Of a DNA stretch of 59,270 bases, positions 13,493 through 22,377 are shown piece after piece. Both the position numbers and the translations under genes were made by a program. Origin of the DNA: Atribacterota bacterium (GTDB taxonomy: Bacteria; Atribacterota; Atribacteria; Atribacterales; Caldatribacteriaceae). How positions within the stretch are numbered: the first letter of the stretch is position 1; the number at the start of each line of letters is the position of its first letter. Location: contig JBDIWM010000006.1 of NCBI GenBank assembly GCA_039638595.1, forward strand, positions 1 through 59,270, written 5' to 3'. The notes beneath the pieces are model-generated. The model had not been told where the DNA came from, made no database searches, and saw nothing but the letters and a program-made list of their open reading frames with translations.

Positions 13493-14732
13493 TTTTTTTC
13501 TTGCGCTCTCTTAAAAACTGGACAACCCCCTCCTGACTCACTTCTATTCTCTCACCATTTTTGCGGATCTTAATTTCCAACACTCCATCTTTTTCCATTT
13601 TTTCACCCACAATAATCTGAAAAGGGAAACCAATGAGATCAGCCTCGTTAAATTTGTATCCCGCGCTATATTGTCGGTCATCGATAACCACTTCGAAACC
13701 ACGTTCAAGAAGGGTATAGTAAATTTTTTCAGCCCTTTCGCGATGCGATTCCTTGTTGGAATTTACCGGAATGACAACAACTTCGTAAGGGGCTATAGAA
13801 ACAGGCCACCGAATACCTTTCTCATCGTGGTTCGCCTCAATGGCAGCAGCCATGGTTCGACCGATACCAATACCATAACACCCCATAACCAGGGGCTTTT
13901 CTTTTCCATCTTTGTCAAGGAAGTAAGCTTTCATTGGTTCACTGTATTTGGTTCCCAGTTGAAAAATATGACCGACTTCTATTCCTTTCTCTTCTTCCAG
14001 ATCAGTCTGACACCGGGGACAGGTTTTTTCTTCTTTGGTCGTTCCATATGAACAGGATCCACAAACCATCAATTTTTCTTCTCCTGACTCGGCAAGGATA
14101 AGAAACTCGTGAGAGACGTCACCCCCGATGACTCCACTTTCAGCCGGCACAGCTTTATACTTTAGGCCACAGCGTTCGAAGACCCGACAGTAAGCCTGGT
14201 ACATCTTCTCGTAACTTTCTTTCAAACCTTCCATGTCCCGATCAAAGCTATAAAGATCCTTCATGAGGAACTCTCTTGCTCTCATAATCCCAAAACGAGG
14301 CCGTATTTCGTCTCGAAATTTGGTCTGTATCTGGTAAAGGAGGAGAGGCAATTGCCGATAAGAGCGGATTTCTTTCCGCGCCAGATCGGTGATGACTTCT
14401 TCATGTGTGGGACCAAGACAAAAGTCTCTCTCTCTCCGATCCTTAAATCGGATTAGCTCTGGTCCATAGACCTGCCACCTCCCGGTCTCTTTCCAGAGAT
14501 CAGCAGGGTGCAACGCAGGCAAGAGCAACTCCTGTCCGCCTGCTCTATTCATCTCTTCCCGAACGATGTCGGCAATTTTGTCTAAGACACGCAAGCCCAG
14601 CGGCAAAAATGTATACACACCTGCAGAAACCTGTCTGATTAACCCTGCACGAAGCATTAAGCTATGGCTCACTATTTCTGCTTCCTGTGGGTTTTCTTTC
14701 AAAGTCGGGACAAAGAGACGAGACATTTGCAC
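13470..14732 (-). CDS. proS: Prolyl-tRNA synthetase lacking the editing insert
   Basis: This is a class II synthetase of 420 residues. Motif 2 is visible around the segment with TKFRDEIRPRFG, motif 3 is YGIGIGRTMAAA near 286-297, and the anticodon-binding domain is C-terminal. Bacterial-type ProRS enzymes are normally about 570 residues because an INS domain of about 180 residues, which hydrolyses Ala-tRNA(Pro), lies between motifs 2 and 3. Here that interval is a short linker with a CxxC-x10-CxxC knuckle (C224, C227, C238, C241), probably a zinc site. Cis-editing should therefore be absent. It lies 13 bases after ispG and overlaps the glycosyltransferase start. Confidence 0.94.
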   Translation of the reverse strand: MQMSRLFVPTLKENPQEAEIVSHSLMLRAGLIRQVSAGVYTFLPLGLRVLDKIADIVREEMNRAGGQELLLPALHPADLWKETGRWQVYGPELIRFKDRRERDFCLGPTHEEVITDLARKEIRSYRQLPLLLYQIQTKFRDEIRPRFGIMRAREFLMKDLYSFDRDMEGLKESYEKMYQAYCRVFERCGLKYKAVPAESGVIGGDVSHEFLILAESGEEKLMVCGSCSYGTTKEEKTCPRCQTDLEEEKGIEVGHIFQLGTKYSEPMKAYFLDKDGKEKPLVMGCYGIGIGRTMAAAIEANHDEKGIRWPVSIAPYEVVVIPVNSNKESHRERAEKIYYTLLERGFEVVIDDRQYSAGYKFNEADLIGFPFQIIVGEKMEKDGVLEIKIRKNGERIEVSQEGVVQFLRERKKKNGETREY

Positions 14733-14745
14733 GATTTCTTCCTCC

Positions 14746-15804
14746 CTACTGGATGTTTTCTTGAATTCTCTGTAATAGTTTGGCTAACGCTATTTCTTGG
14801 GGAACAATCTCTACAATTTCCCCTTTTGCAAAGAGCACCGCCTCGCAGTTCTTACTAAGCGCCAGGCCCCAGTCCGCCTCCCTCGCCTCACCCGGTCCGT
14901 TAACCTCACATCCCATGATGGCAACCTTCAGGGGTGTTTCCAACCGGAGAGCTTGAGTCATTTTTTTTAACCCATGTACCAATGATACCACATTCCCCCT
15001 CCTTCGAGCACAGGTGGGACAGGAAATGATTTGAAGATTTCGGTGTCTCAAACCCATCGATTCAAGGAGTGCCCAGGCAACCTTCGTTTCCAAAATTGGC
15101 TGAGAAGCAGTGAGGGAGATTCGGATATTGTTCCCAATACCCTCCCGGAGCAAAATCCCCAGGGCAACAATAGACTTTGTGATCCCCTCAAGACCGCTTC
15201 CTGCTTCGGTAAGACCGACGTGCAAAGGATAGGAAAAGGCCGAAGCAAGTTTTTCATAAGTCGAAATGGTTTCTTCCACATCTGTTGATTTGGCTGAGAG
15301 AATAATATTATGTATCCCCTTTTCCTCGATAACTCGTACCGATTCCGCAATGCTCTCAAAAAGGGCTTTGACCCGGTCTCTACCCCTAAAGCGGGGTAGA
15401 ATGGACCCAGTGTTAGCACCAAGTCGCAATGTGGTATTCTTCAACTTCGCGATTTCGAGAAACGCTTCGAAGTTCGCTTTATTGCCTATCGTCCCGGGAT
15501 TCACCCGCACCGCTTCCACTCCAAGAATGGCTGCTTCAGCACCGAGACGAAAGTCAAAGTGAATATCAGCAATCAAGGGGATACGGACACAGTTTTTGAT
15601 TTCTTCCAAACCCCTCAGGGATTCGCGATCCGGGATCGCGATTCGAAAAATTTCGCACCCAGCTTCCTGAGCTGCGGCAATCTCCCGAAGACATTCCTCC
15701 ACTTGAGCAGGATGTCTTCGCCCCATCGCTTCCACCCAGATTGGGTTTTTCCCCCCAACTGTAATTCTTCCTAACGGGACTTCTCTGGTTTCTTCACGAT
15801 TCAT
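14746..15804 (-). CDS. ispG: 4-hydroxy-3-methylbut-2-enyl diphosphate synthase (IspG/GcpE)
   Basis: IspG reduces methylerythritol cyclodiphosphate to HMBPP in the MEP pathway, using a 4Fe-4S cluster. The 352-residue form has the TIM-barrel N-terminal part (LIADIHFDFRLG, RVNPGTIG). The C-terminal cluster domain has C262 and C265 (SCPTCAR), C299 (MGCEVNGPGEA) and the ligand E306. It overlaps the rseP stop by 4 bases and follows dxr in the same unit. With ispH at 26.6-27.4 kb, three MEP enzymes are in the window. Confidence 0.96.
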   Translation of the reverse strand: MNREETREVPLGRITVGGKNPIWVEAMGRRHPAQVEECLREIAAAQEAGCEIFRIAIPDRESLRGLEEIKNCVRIPLIADIHFDFRLGAEAAILGVEAVRVNPGTIGNKANFEAFLEIAKLKNTTLRLGANTGSILPRFRGRDRVKALFESIAESVRVIEEKGIHNIILSAKSTDVEETISTYEKLASAFSYPLHVGLTEAGSGLEGITKSIVALGILLREGIGNNIRISLTASQPILETKVAWALLESMGLRHRNLQIISCPTCARRRGNVVSLVHGLKKMTQALRLETPLKVAIMGCEVNGPGEAREADWGLALSKNCEAVLFAKGEIVEIVPQEIALAKLLQRIQENIQ

Positions 15805-16850
15805 TTTCCCGTTACCATCCTCATCACGTCCTGATAAGTGACAAAAATAGCTAGAAGGAAAATAAACACAATACCGATAAAGTAGACAAACCCTACTTTT
15901 TCAGGTTCCAGAGGTTTCTTTCTTATTTTTTCGTAAAGAAAAAGTAACAGATGCCCTCCATCAAGCACTGGAATGGGAATAAGGTTAAAGATGGAGAGAA
16001 AAACACTGATTACCGCTGCGAAAAGAAGCAGATTTAAAAAACCAAAACTCGCTGCTTGACCGGCCATCTGAGCGATACCCAGCGGCCCAGTAGCTTCAAA
16101 AGGAATTTTTCCCATTATTGTGTATAGAAGTCCCACTACACTCAACACGAACCAGGTAATAGCAGTTCGCGTTCCTCGAGAGAGTGCCTGAAAAAGGTTC
16201 AGCTTCTGATTCTCTCGTCCAAAGACCACCTTAATCAGGGCCCTTTTTTCTGCCTCGTTCCACTCCGGTGTCACACGAACATTGAGTTCCTGAGTGTTTC
16301 TTCGGATCGTGAGCGTAATACTTCTACCATTGCTTGTGGAAATAATCTTCACCACTTCCTCCAAATCGTTAATCGGCTTCCCATTGATGGCGATCAGGAC
16401 GTCATTTTTCTGGACACCCGCTTTTTCTGCAGGACCACCAGGCATTACTTCTGAAACCATGAGATTCCCAGTGGGAGCACCAGCAGTACCAAAGACGAGC
16501 GAAACCAGAAAAATTGCGAGCAGGAAATTCATCGCTGGTCCCGCCACCACAATCAGACTTCGCTGCCAAAGTGGTTTTCGGTCGAACCGTTCTTCAGGAG
16601 AAAATTCAGCTTCTCCATATCCCTCGATAGGATTCCCTTCCATTCCTGCCATCCGAACATACCCACCGAGGGGCAGAACCCGAATCGAAAATTCAGTATC
16701 ACCTCGCTGGATAGCCCATATTTTTGGTCCATACCCCAACGCAAAACTGAGGACTTTGACTCGGAAAAGTCGAGCCATGATGAAATGACCAAACTCATGT
16801 ACCAGAATGAGAAGACTGATGACAAATATGAAAGCCAGAACAGTTATCAT
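15801..16850 (-). CDS. rseP: Site-2 intramembrane metalloprotease RseP
   Basis: The 349-residue protein has the zinc motif HEFGH (18-22) in its first membrane helix. A single PDZ domain lies at about 110-190 (MPGGPAEKAGVQKNDVLIAI region), and the C-terminal helix carries NLIPIPVLDGGHLL with the third zinc ligand. Enterobacterial RseP has two PDZ domains; one is usual in Gram-positive and thermophilic groups. The family cleaves membrane-bound anti-sigma factors and leftover signal peptides. It sits between dxr and ispG and overlaps both genes by 4 bases. No anti-sigma factor is seen nearby. Confidence 0.95.
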   Translation of the reverse strand: MITVLAFIFVISLLILVHEFGHFIMARLFRVKVLSFALGYGPKIWAIQRGDTEFSIRVLPLGGYVRMAGMEGNPIEGYGEAEFSPEERFDRKPLWQRSLIVVAGPAMNFLLAIFLVSLVFGTAGAPTGNLMVSEVMPGGPAEKAGVQKNDVLIAINGKPINDLEEVVKIISTSNGRSITLTIRRNTQELNVRVTPEWNEAEKRALIKVVFGRENQKLNLFQALSRGTRTAITWFVLSVVGLLYTIMGKIPFEATGPLGIAQMAGQAASFGFLNLLLFAAVISVFLSIFNLIPIPVLDGGHLLLFLYEKIRKKPLEPEKVGFVYFIGIVFIFLLAIFVTYQDVMRMVTGK

Positions 16851-17992
16851 CCCGGGATACTCCTCTCAGTAATCAAATCCTCGGCAATTTTCATCCCTAG
16901 TCGATATACTTTTTCGACCTCTTTCACATTTCTCGGGTTAGCGACTCTTCTCTCTAAGACCCTTTCTAGAATCAACGGTATTTCATCAAACATTATCTTT
17001 CTCTTCAAAAAGGCCTGCACGCACGCTTCGTCAGCACCACAAAAAAGCGTCGGGTACCCCGAAGCCCGCTTTCCTGCTTCCAGAGCCAGGTAAAAACCGG
17101 AAAACCTGGATGGAACTGGATAATCGAAATGGAGAACGCCGAACTTAGAGAAGTCCGGAAGACAAAAAGGGTTGTGCACATTCCTTTCCGGATGAAGAGC
17201 ATTGAAAATGACTGACCGCATGTCGGGTGGAGAAAGGAGAGCCAGCGTGAAACCATCGTTCAACTCCAGAAGTGCGTGGATGTAACTCTCCTTTTGCACG
17301 ATAACATCAAGGCTCTGAAAATCAAGATCAAAAATGATCGAAGCTTCAATGACTTCCAATCCTTTATTGATGAGATTGGCTGAATCGATGGTTATTTTTG
17401 TTCCCATCTTCCAGTTCGGATGAGCCAGGGCCATTTCGGGAGTAATATCTGAAAGTTTCCCCTGCCACTCATAGAATGGTCCCCCCGAAGCCGTTAGGTA
17501 CACCTTGCGTATCGCTTCTTTCTTTACCATTCTAAACATTTGCCAGAGGGCGTTGTGTTCGCTGTCGAGAGGAATAAAGTGTGCTCTTTTTTGGAAAAAA
17601 CCACGAGGCTTTATCTCCCCCGCCAGGATGATCATCTCTTTACTCGCCACCCACAGCCATTTCTGGGTATCAAGTAACTCCAGGAAGAGCTCCAGAAAAA
17701 AAACTCCACCGGCGGCAAAAAAGATACCCTCAACTTCTCCACCGAGGAGAATTTCTCGCAACACTTCTATCTCTTTTACCAATCTGGTTCCAAAAACATG
17801 GATCTTCTCCTCGTGTTCAGTAAAGTAGGGACTGAAAGCGTAACGAGGACGCAGAGTGTGCACCTGACGAAGCAATTTATCAATATTTTGGTAACCCGAT
17901 AACAGCACAACTTCGTAGTCCTTTTCCTGAAAAAGCACTTCTAGAATCTGTTCTCCTAAGAATCCGGTTGACCCCAAAACTGCCACTCGCAT
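16847..17992 (-). CDS. dxr: 1-deoxy-D-xylulose-5-phosphate reductoisomerase
   Basis: Dxr makes 2-C-methylerythritol 4-phosphate with NADPH, the first committed MEP step. The 381-residue product has the N-terminal nucleotide-binding GSTGFLG (7-13), the central ASKEMI and PLDSEHNALWQ motifs, and the substrate loop with SGGPF. I chose the ATG at 17992 because GGAAAGG lies 9 bases upstream. An ATG at 18001 overlaps the cdsA stop but leaves no spacing to that site. It lies between cdsA and rseP, the usual order in many bacteria. Confidence 0.95.
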   Translation of the reverse strand: MRVAVLGSTGFLGEQILEVLFQEKDYEVVLLSGYQNIDKLLRQVHTLRPRYAFSPYFTEHEEKIHVFGTRLVKEIEVLREILLGGEVEGIFFAAGGVFFLELFLELLDTQKWLWVASKEMIILAGEIKPRGFFQKRAHFIPLDSEHNALWQMFRMVKKEAIRKVYLTASGGPFYEWQGKLSDITPEMALAHPNWKMGTKITIDSANLINKGLEVIEASIIFDLDFQSLDVIVQKESYIHALLELNDGFTLALLSPPDMRSVIFNALHPERNVHNPFCLPDFSKFGVLHFDYPVPSRFSGFYLALEAGKRASGYPTLFCGADEACVQAFLKRKIMFDEIPLILERVLERRVANPRNVKEVEKVYRLGMKIAEDLITERSIPG

Positions 17993-17997
17993 TTTCG

Positions 17998-18798
17998 TCA
18001 TCCTTTCCAGATGATCCAACTCAGGAAGTAAACCAGTGGTCCCACCACAAAGAAGGAATCAAAGCGGTCCAAGATTCCTCCGTGGCCAGGGAGAAATTTT
18101 CCCGAATCTTTGACTCCAGCTTTTCTTTTCAGAGCTGATTCAAAAAGATCTCCCACAAAGGCAAGGAGGGCGACTGAACATCCTGCTATAGAACCCATCC
18201 ACGGAGGGATCCCGAACCAGAGAAATCCCAGAAGCATGGAGAAAAGTACCGTAGCTAAGACTCCCCCTCCCAAACCTTCCCAACTTTTTTGGGGACTGAG
18301 GGTAGGTGCCACTTTATGTTGTCCCCACCTCACCCCTATAAGATATGCAAAAATATCATTGATCCAGACCAGAAGGACAAAGAACAAAAGGAGCCACCTT
18401 GAATACTCTATGCCCACTTTAACCCAGAAAAAAGGAAAGACGAAACAGTAGACACAACCCCACAGGTAGGTTCCACTCCGCTCCAGAACCTGCGACGGAG
18501 GGAAGAGACTCCAGATGATGAGGACAAGAAAAAAAATATACCAGCCCAGCATCTGCAAAAAAGGGCTGAATACGAAGGAACAGTAAACCAGTACCAGAGG
18601 ATAAAAAGAGAACCAGAGTGCAAAAGCGAACGGTTCTTTTCCCACCATTCTCCAGTATTCTCGAAAGGAAAGATACGAAAGGAATATAAACATACCGATG
18701 AACGTCCACCGACTGAGCAATAAAAGAATGATAAAGGGAGGCACACCCAGAGCAATTCCTAGAACCCTGTGTATAAACTCACTCTTTCCAGACTTCAA
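17998..18798 (-). CDS. cdsA: Phosphatidate cytidylyltransferase (CdsA)
   Basis: CdsA makes CDP-diacylglycerol, the precursor of phospholipids, in the inner membrane. This is a multi-span protein of 266 residues with the signature near the C-terminus: GGILDRFDSFF with the upstream PQKSWEG and VGDLFESALKRKAGVKD segments. I chose the TTG at 18798, which overlaps the uppS stop (TTGA) and follows GGGGG. A longer frame running back into uppS adds 33 residues unlike the family. Confidence 0.93.
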   Translation of the reverse strand: MKSGKSEFIHRVLGIALGVPPFIILLLLSRWTFIGMFIFLSYLSFREYWRMVGKEPFAFALWFSFYPLVLVYCSFVFSPFLQMLGWYIFFLVLIIWSLFPPSQVLERSGTYLWGCVYCFVFPFFWVKVGIEYSRWLLLFFVLLVWINDIFAYLIGVRWGQHKVAPTLSPQKSWEGLGGGVLATVLFSMLLGFLWFGIPPWMGSIAGCSVALLAFVGDLFESALKRKAGVKDSGKFLPGHGGILDRFDSFFVVGPLVYFLSWIIWKG

Positions 18799-19523
18799 CG
18801 AATACCCCCAAACTTCCGTTTTCTGGAAGCAAAGTCTTCTAAGGCCTTTCGGAACTCGATAACAGTAAAGTCGGGCCAGAACGTATCTGTGAACCACAGT
18901 TCAGTATATGCAATCTGCCAGAGGAGGAAGTTACTGATTCTTTTTTCCCCCCCGGTACGGATGAGAAGGTCAGGGTCGGGGCACAACGCTGTATCCAGGT
19001 AAGAACGGAATGTATCCTCATCCAGAGACAATAGAGATTCGGGATTTCTTTTATAGATGTGCTGCACAGCCCGAAGAATTTCATCTCTTCCACCATAGTT
19101 AACAGCCAAATTTAGGGTTAAACCCTGATTCAAGGCTGTTTTTTCTTCTAGCCCTATTATACTTCTCACTATCTCTCTTGGAAGCCCTTCTCGCCTTCCC
19201 AGAAAACGTACCCGCACATCATTTTCGTTCAGCTCATCTCCGTACCGCTCGATACTCTCTTCAAAAAGGTGCATAAGCCCCTGTACCTCGCTAATCGGAC
19301 GTTTCCAGTTTTCAGTAGAAAAAGAATAAAGAGTAAGAAATCTAATGCCCACTTTTCCGCTTTCCTCAACAATGGATCTGGTCACTTCCACTCCTCTTCG
19401 ATGTCCCTCAAGGCGGGGAAGCCCCCGCCTTTCAGCCCATCTACCATTTCCATCCATGATGATGGCCACATGTTTCAAGATGAAATCTAAACGCTCATGA
19501 TTTCCTTTTCTTTCTTTTCCCAT
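18795..19523 (-). CDS. uppS: Undecaprenyl diphosphate synthase (UppS)
   Basis: This cis-prenyltransferase has the catalytic aspartate D24 in IMDGNGRWA, the helix motif RRGVEVTRS and the terminal RTGGEKRISNFLLWQ. It builds the C55 carrier for peptidoglycan and other envelope polymers from isopentenyl diphosphate supplied by the dxr-ispG-ispH route. The 242-residue reading begins 37 bases inside frr. No start has a well-placed ribosome binding site, and a TTG about 15 codons downstream, just before the conserved core, is a possible alternative. Translation is probably coupled to frr. Confidence 0.95.
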   Translation of the reverse strand: MGKERKGNHERLDFILKHVAIIMDGNGRWAERRGLPRLEGHRRGVEVTRSIVEESGKVGIRFLTLYSFSTENWKRPISEVQGLMHLFEESIERYGDELNENDVRVRFLGRREGLPREIVRSIIGLEEKTALNQGLTLNLAVNYGGRDEILRAVQHIYKRNPESLLSLDEDTFRSYLDTALCPDPDLLIRTGGEKRISNFLLWQIAYTELWFTDTFWPDFTVIEFRKALEDFASRKRKFGGIR

Positions 19524-20053
19524 ACCCCGTCCAGTTCATTAATATGTTCATCGGTGAGTTTCTGAATCTCGGCCTGAGTGGCTTTTTCATCGTCCTCAGA
19601 AATTTCTCCCTCTTTGGCCATCTTTTTGATTTCTTCGTTTGCTTCTCTTCGTAAATTCCGAATGGCCACTTTGCCCTCCTCCACGATCTTCTTTGCCATT
19701 TTGGCAATTTCTTTTCTCCGTTCTTCCGTAAGAGGGGGCATGGTAATCCGGATTACCGCGGAATCGACGACGGGGTTGAAACCAAGCTCAGACTTCCAGA
19801 TGGCTTTTTCAATAACACCAATGACACTCTTATCCCAAGGTTGAATCAGGAGTGTTTTTGCATCTGGCGTAGTAATGGAAGCGATTTGCTTTAATTCCAC
19901 TGTACTTCCATAATAGTCCACTGCTATGTTCTCCACCAAAGCTGGTGATGCTCTACCAGTTCGCACGTGCGAGAGTTCTTCTCGAACCACATTTACTGCC
20001 TGTTTCATTCTCTTTTCAATATCTTTAAGTAGGGACTTTAAAATTTCGGTCAC
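19487..20053 (-). CDS. frr: Ribosome recycling factor
   Basis: The 188-residue protein has the usual RRF length and helices, including [27 protein letters not shown] and [14 protein letters not shown]. With EF-G it splits post-termination ribosomes. The GTG start overlaps the pyrH stop as GTGA and is preceded by GGAAGGGAGGG. The gene order rpsB-tsf-pyrH-frr-uppS-cdsA-dxr-rseP is widely conserved. Confidence 0.97.
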   Translation of the reverse strand: MTEILKSLLKDIEKRMKQAVNVVREELSHVRTGRASPALVENIAVDYYGSTVELKQIASITTPDAKTLLIQPWDKSVIGVIEKAIWKSELGFNPVVDSAVIRITMPPLTEERRKEIAKMAKKIVEEGKVAIRNLRREANEEIKKMAKEGEISEDDEKATQAEIQKLTDEHINELDGVWEKKEKEIMSV

Positions 20054-20787
20054 GCTTTTCCCTCCCTTCCTACCAGAGTACCAACTTTGTGACCAGTAAC
20101 AATCCGATAAAGGTTATCTGGTTCGTTGATATTGAACACAATGATGGGAACATGATTTTCCATACATAAAGAGATCGCCGTGGAATCCATCACCTGCAAT
20201 CCCCTGTTAATCACTTCCAGATAGTCAAGCCTTTCAAATTTACAAGCATTCTGGTTGGCAACTGGATCTGCTTCGTATACACCGTCAACTTTGGTGGCTT
20301 TGAGAAGTGCTTCAGCTTTTATTTCTGCCGCCCTCAAAGCGGCAGTCGTATCCGTGGTGAAATATGGATTACCGGTTCCACCAGCAAAGATGACGATTCT
20401 CCCTTTCTCAAGATGACGAATGGCCCTGCGGCGGATGTACGGTTCAGCAACTTCTCTCATCTCAATCGCGGTCTGCACTCGGGTCGGGATACCTTTGTTT
20501 TCCAGAAAATCCTGCAGCGCCAGGGCGTTAATCACTGTAGCCAACATCCCCATATAGTCAGCAGTAACACGATTAATTCCCTGTTCTTTCGCAACCCTTC
20601 CCCGAAAGATATTGCCTCCACCAACCACAATGGCAATTTCGACTCCCAGATTTTTCACCTTTTCGATTTCCTCGGTTAAATATGAGAGAACCCTAATATC
20701 TATCCCCGAAGGAAGATCCCCTTTCAAGGCTTCTCCAGAGAGTTTCAGCATAATCCGCTTAAAGCGAATTTCGGGTGAACTACTCAT
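20050..20787 (-). CDS. pyrH: UMP kinase
   Basis: This is a bacterial UMP kinase of the amino-acid kinase fold, 245 residues. It has [10 protein letters not shown] at the N-terminus, VGGGNIFRG for phosphate binding, the uridylate-binding [17 protein letters not shown] segment and [12 protein letters not shown]. It phosphorylates UMP to UDP and is normally hexameric and GTP-activated. The ATG overlaps the last 8 bases of tsf. Confidence 0.97.
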   Translation of the reverse strand: MSSSPEIRFKRIMLKLSGEALKGDLPSGIDIRVLSYLTEEIEKVKNLGVEIAIVVGGGNIFRGRVAKEQGINRVTADYMGMLATVINALALQDFLENKGIPTRVQTAIEMREVAEPYIRRRAIRHLEKGRIVIFAGGTGNPYFTTDTTAALRAAEIKAEALLKATKVDGVYEADPVANQNACKFERLDYLEVINRGLQVMDSTAISLCMENHVPIIVFNINEPDNLYRIVTGHKVGTLVGREGKA

Positions 20788-21385
20788 TCTCTCCTTCCCC
20801 TAATTTAAAGCGGACAAAACGCTTCACCACAATGTTTTCTCCAACCTTGGCAATTGTCTCTACTACAAGGTCCTTGACTTTTTTCTCCGGTTCCCGAATA
20901 TATTCCTGTTCCAAAAGACAATTTTCCTCAAAAAATTTCTTCATTTTTCCTTCCACGATTTTCTGCTTCACAGCCTCTGGTTTTCCACTCTCTGCAAGTT
21001 GCTGCCAGTATATTTCCTCTTCTCTCTTTTTGATTTCTTCCGGAACATCATCAGGTGAAACCCAGCGTGGTGCCTGAGCTGCAACCTGAAGGGTCAACTC
21101 CTTGACCAGGTTTTTAAACTCGTCAGTCCGAGCAACAAAATCAGTCTCACAATTTACTTCTACCAACACTCCGATTTTCCCATCGGTGTGAACATAGGCT
21201 CCGATAAGACCATCCTTAGCAGTTCGGGTCTGTTTTTTGGTGGCAGTTTCGATCCCCTTGCGTCGTAAAATTTCACAGGCCTTTTCCAAGTCTCCATTAG
21301 CCTCAATGAGTGCTTTTTTGCAATCCATCACTCCGGCACCAGTTCGGGTTCGCAATTCGAAGACCACTTTTGCATTCGAGTCCAT
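20780..21385 (-). CDS. tsf: Elongation factor Ts
   Basis: This is a short-form EF-Ts of 201 residues. It has an N-terminal UBA-like domain ([16 protein letters not shown]) and the EF-Tu-contacting [10 protein letters not shown]. Only one of the two core subdomains seen in the longer E. coli protein seems to be present, as in several thermophiles. It exchanges GDP for GTP on EF-Tu, whose gene ends at the right edge of the window. Its ATG shares one base with the rpsB stop (TAATG). Confidence 0.97.
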   Translation of the reverse strand: MDSNAKVVFELRTRTGAGVMDCKKALIEANGDLEKACEILRRKGIETATKKQTRTAKDGLIGAYVHTDGKIGVLVEVNCETDFVARTDEFKNLVKELTLQVAAQAPRWVSPDDVPEEIKKREEEIYWQQLAESGKPEAVKQKIVEGKMKKFFEENCLLEQEYIREPEKKVKDLVVETIAKVGENIVVKRFVRFKLGEGENE

Positions 21386-22224
21386 TACCGTTCCTCCTCT
21401 TCTTCGATTTCTTCAAATTCCTCATTTTGGAAGTCCTGGAGTACCTGCAACGCCTCCTCTTCCAAATCTGCGGGTATAGTGGCTTCTTCCTGATGGATAG
21501 CCGTGGTTACTTCTCCAGCAATCATCATTTCTGCACCTTCCTGGGCGATTCGTTTCCCTTCAATGACCGCATCAGCAATAATGGAAGCAAATAATCGTAT
21601 AGCCCTAATCGCATCATCATTTCCCGGAATAACATAGTCAACTTCGTCCGGATCACAGTTTGTGTCAACCACACCAACTATGGGGATACTGAGTTTTCTG
21701 GCTTCAAGAACTGCATTTCTTTCTCGCCGTGGGTCAACCACAAACAGACAATCCGGTAAGTGTTCCATATCTCGTATACCACTCAGGTATTTGGTAAGCT
21801 GGGCTTTTCTCTTCATGATCTGCATGACCTCTTTTTTCGGTAATTTTCCAAGAAGTCCCTTTGCTTCCATCGCCTCAATTCTCTTCAAACGTTCAATGCT
21901 ATTGCGGATCGTGGAAAAATTAGTCAACATTCCTCCCAGCCATCTCTGGTTCACGTAGAACATTCCACAACGAAGTGCTTCCTGTTGAATTGCCTCCTGA
22001 GCCTGTTTCTTGGTCCCCACAAAAAGGAGCGTTTTTCCTTCCTGAGCGAGTCCCTTTACAAACTGGTACGCTTTCTCAGTGAGCTCCACGGTTTTTTGCA
22101 AATCGATGATATAAATGTTGTTTCGCTCGGTAAAGATGTAAGGCTTCATTTTGGGGTTCCAGCGTCTGGTCTGGTGTCCAAAGTGGACTCCTGCTTCCAA
22201 AAGTTGCTTCATTGTAACAATCAT
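21385..22224 (-). CDS. rpsB: 30S ribosomal protein S2
   Basis: S2 signatures are clear: [20 protein letters not shown] at the N-terminus, [22 protein letters not shown] and [20 protein letters not shown]. The 279-residue start at ATG 22224 is chosen because GGAAGGAGG lies 11 bases upstream and homology begins here. A longer frame reading into the leader is not conserved-looking. A very acidic tail ([12 protein letters not shown]) ends the protein. It opens the second transcription unit, behind its own promoter and a structured leader. Confidence 0.97.
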   Translation of the reverse strand: MIVTMKQLLEAGVHFGHQTRRWNPKMKPYIFTERNNIYIIDLQKTVELTEKAYQFVKGLAQEGKTLLFVGTKKQAQEAIQQEALRCGMFYVNQRWLGGMLTNFSTIRNSIERLKRIEAMEAKGLLGKLPKKEVMQIMKRKAQLTKYLSGIRDMEHLPDCLFVVDPRRERNAVLEARKLSIPIVGVVDTNCDPDEVDYVIPGNDDAIRAIRLFASIIADAVIEGKRIAQEGAEMMIAGEVTTAIHQEEATIPADLEEEALQVLQDFQNEEFEEIEEEEER

Positions 22225-22323
22225 GAATAAAAAAACCTCCTTCCGGTTTTTCCTCTGCAGGGTGTGCAAGCCCAAAAGAACACCGGCAAACGTAGACCCT
22301 GCATGTGTTTTCGGTCCGAGACC
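22225..22323 (-). promoter_or_regulatory. Structured 5' leader of rpsB, candidate autoregulatory element
   Basis: The leader between the predicted transcription start and the rpsB ATG is about 100 bases. TGCAGGGT (22303-22296 on the minus strand) pairs with ACCCTGCA (22263-22256), closing a 32-base loop that contains GC-rich sub-helices. Ribosomal protein S2 represses its own message through the leader in other bacteria. The structure suggests the same here, but I cannot test it. Confidence 0.35.
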
Positions 22324-22329
22324 TGGCTA

Positions 22330-22359
22330 AGTATATCACGAAGAAAAAAAACTTTGCAA
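22330..22359 (-). promoter_or_regulatory. Predicted promoter of the rpsB-tsf unit
   Basis: On the minus strand TTGCAA (22354-22359) and TATACT (22330-22335) are 18 bases apart. The interval between hslU and rpsB is the only real gap (152 bases) in the whole minus-strand gene train. Confidence 0.6.
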
Positions 22360-22377
22360 CATCTCTTTCAAAGATGC
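22344..22377 (-). terminator. Weak terminator-like hairpin and T8 tract after hslU
   Basis: GCATCT and AGATGTTGC (minus strand, starting in the hslU stop codon) can form a short hairpin. It is followed after four bases by eight Ts. The T tract also lies inside the spacer of the rpsB promoter, so termination and initiation elements are interleaved. Confidence 0.35.

Noticed and set aside
18799-18897. Longer N-terminus for CdsA
   Set aside because: It reads through uppS out of frame and makes the protein longer than the family. The TTG overlapping the uppS stop fits better.
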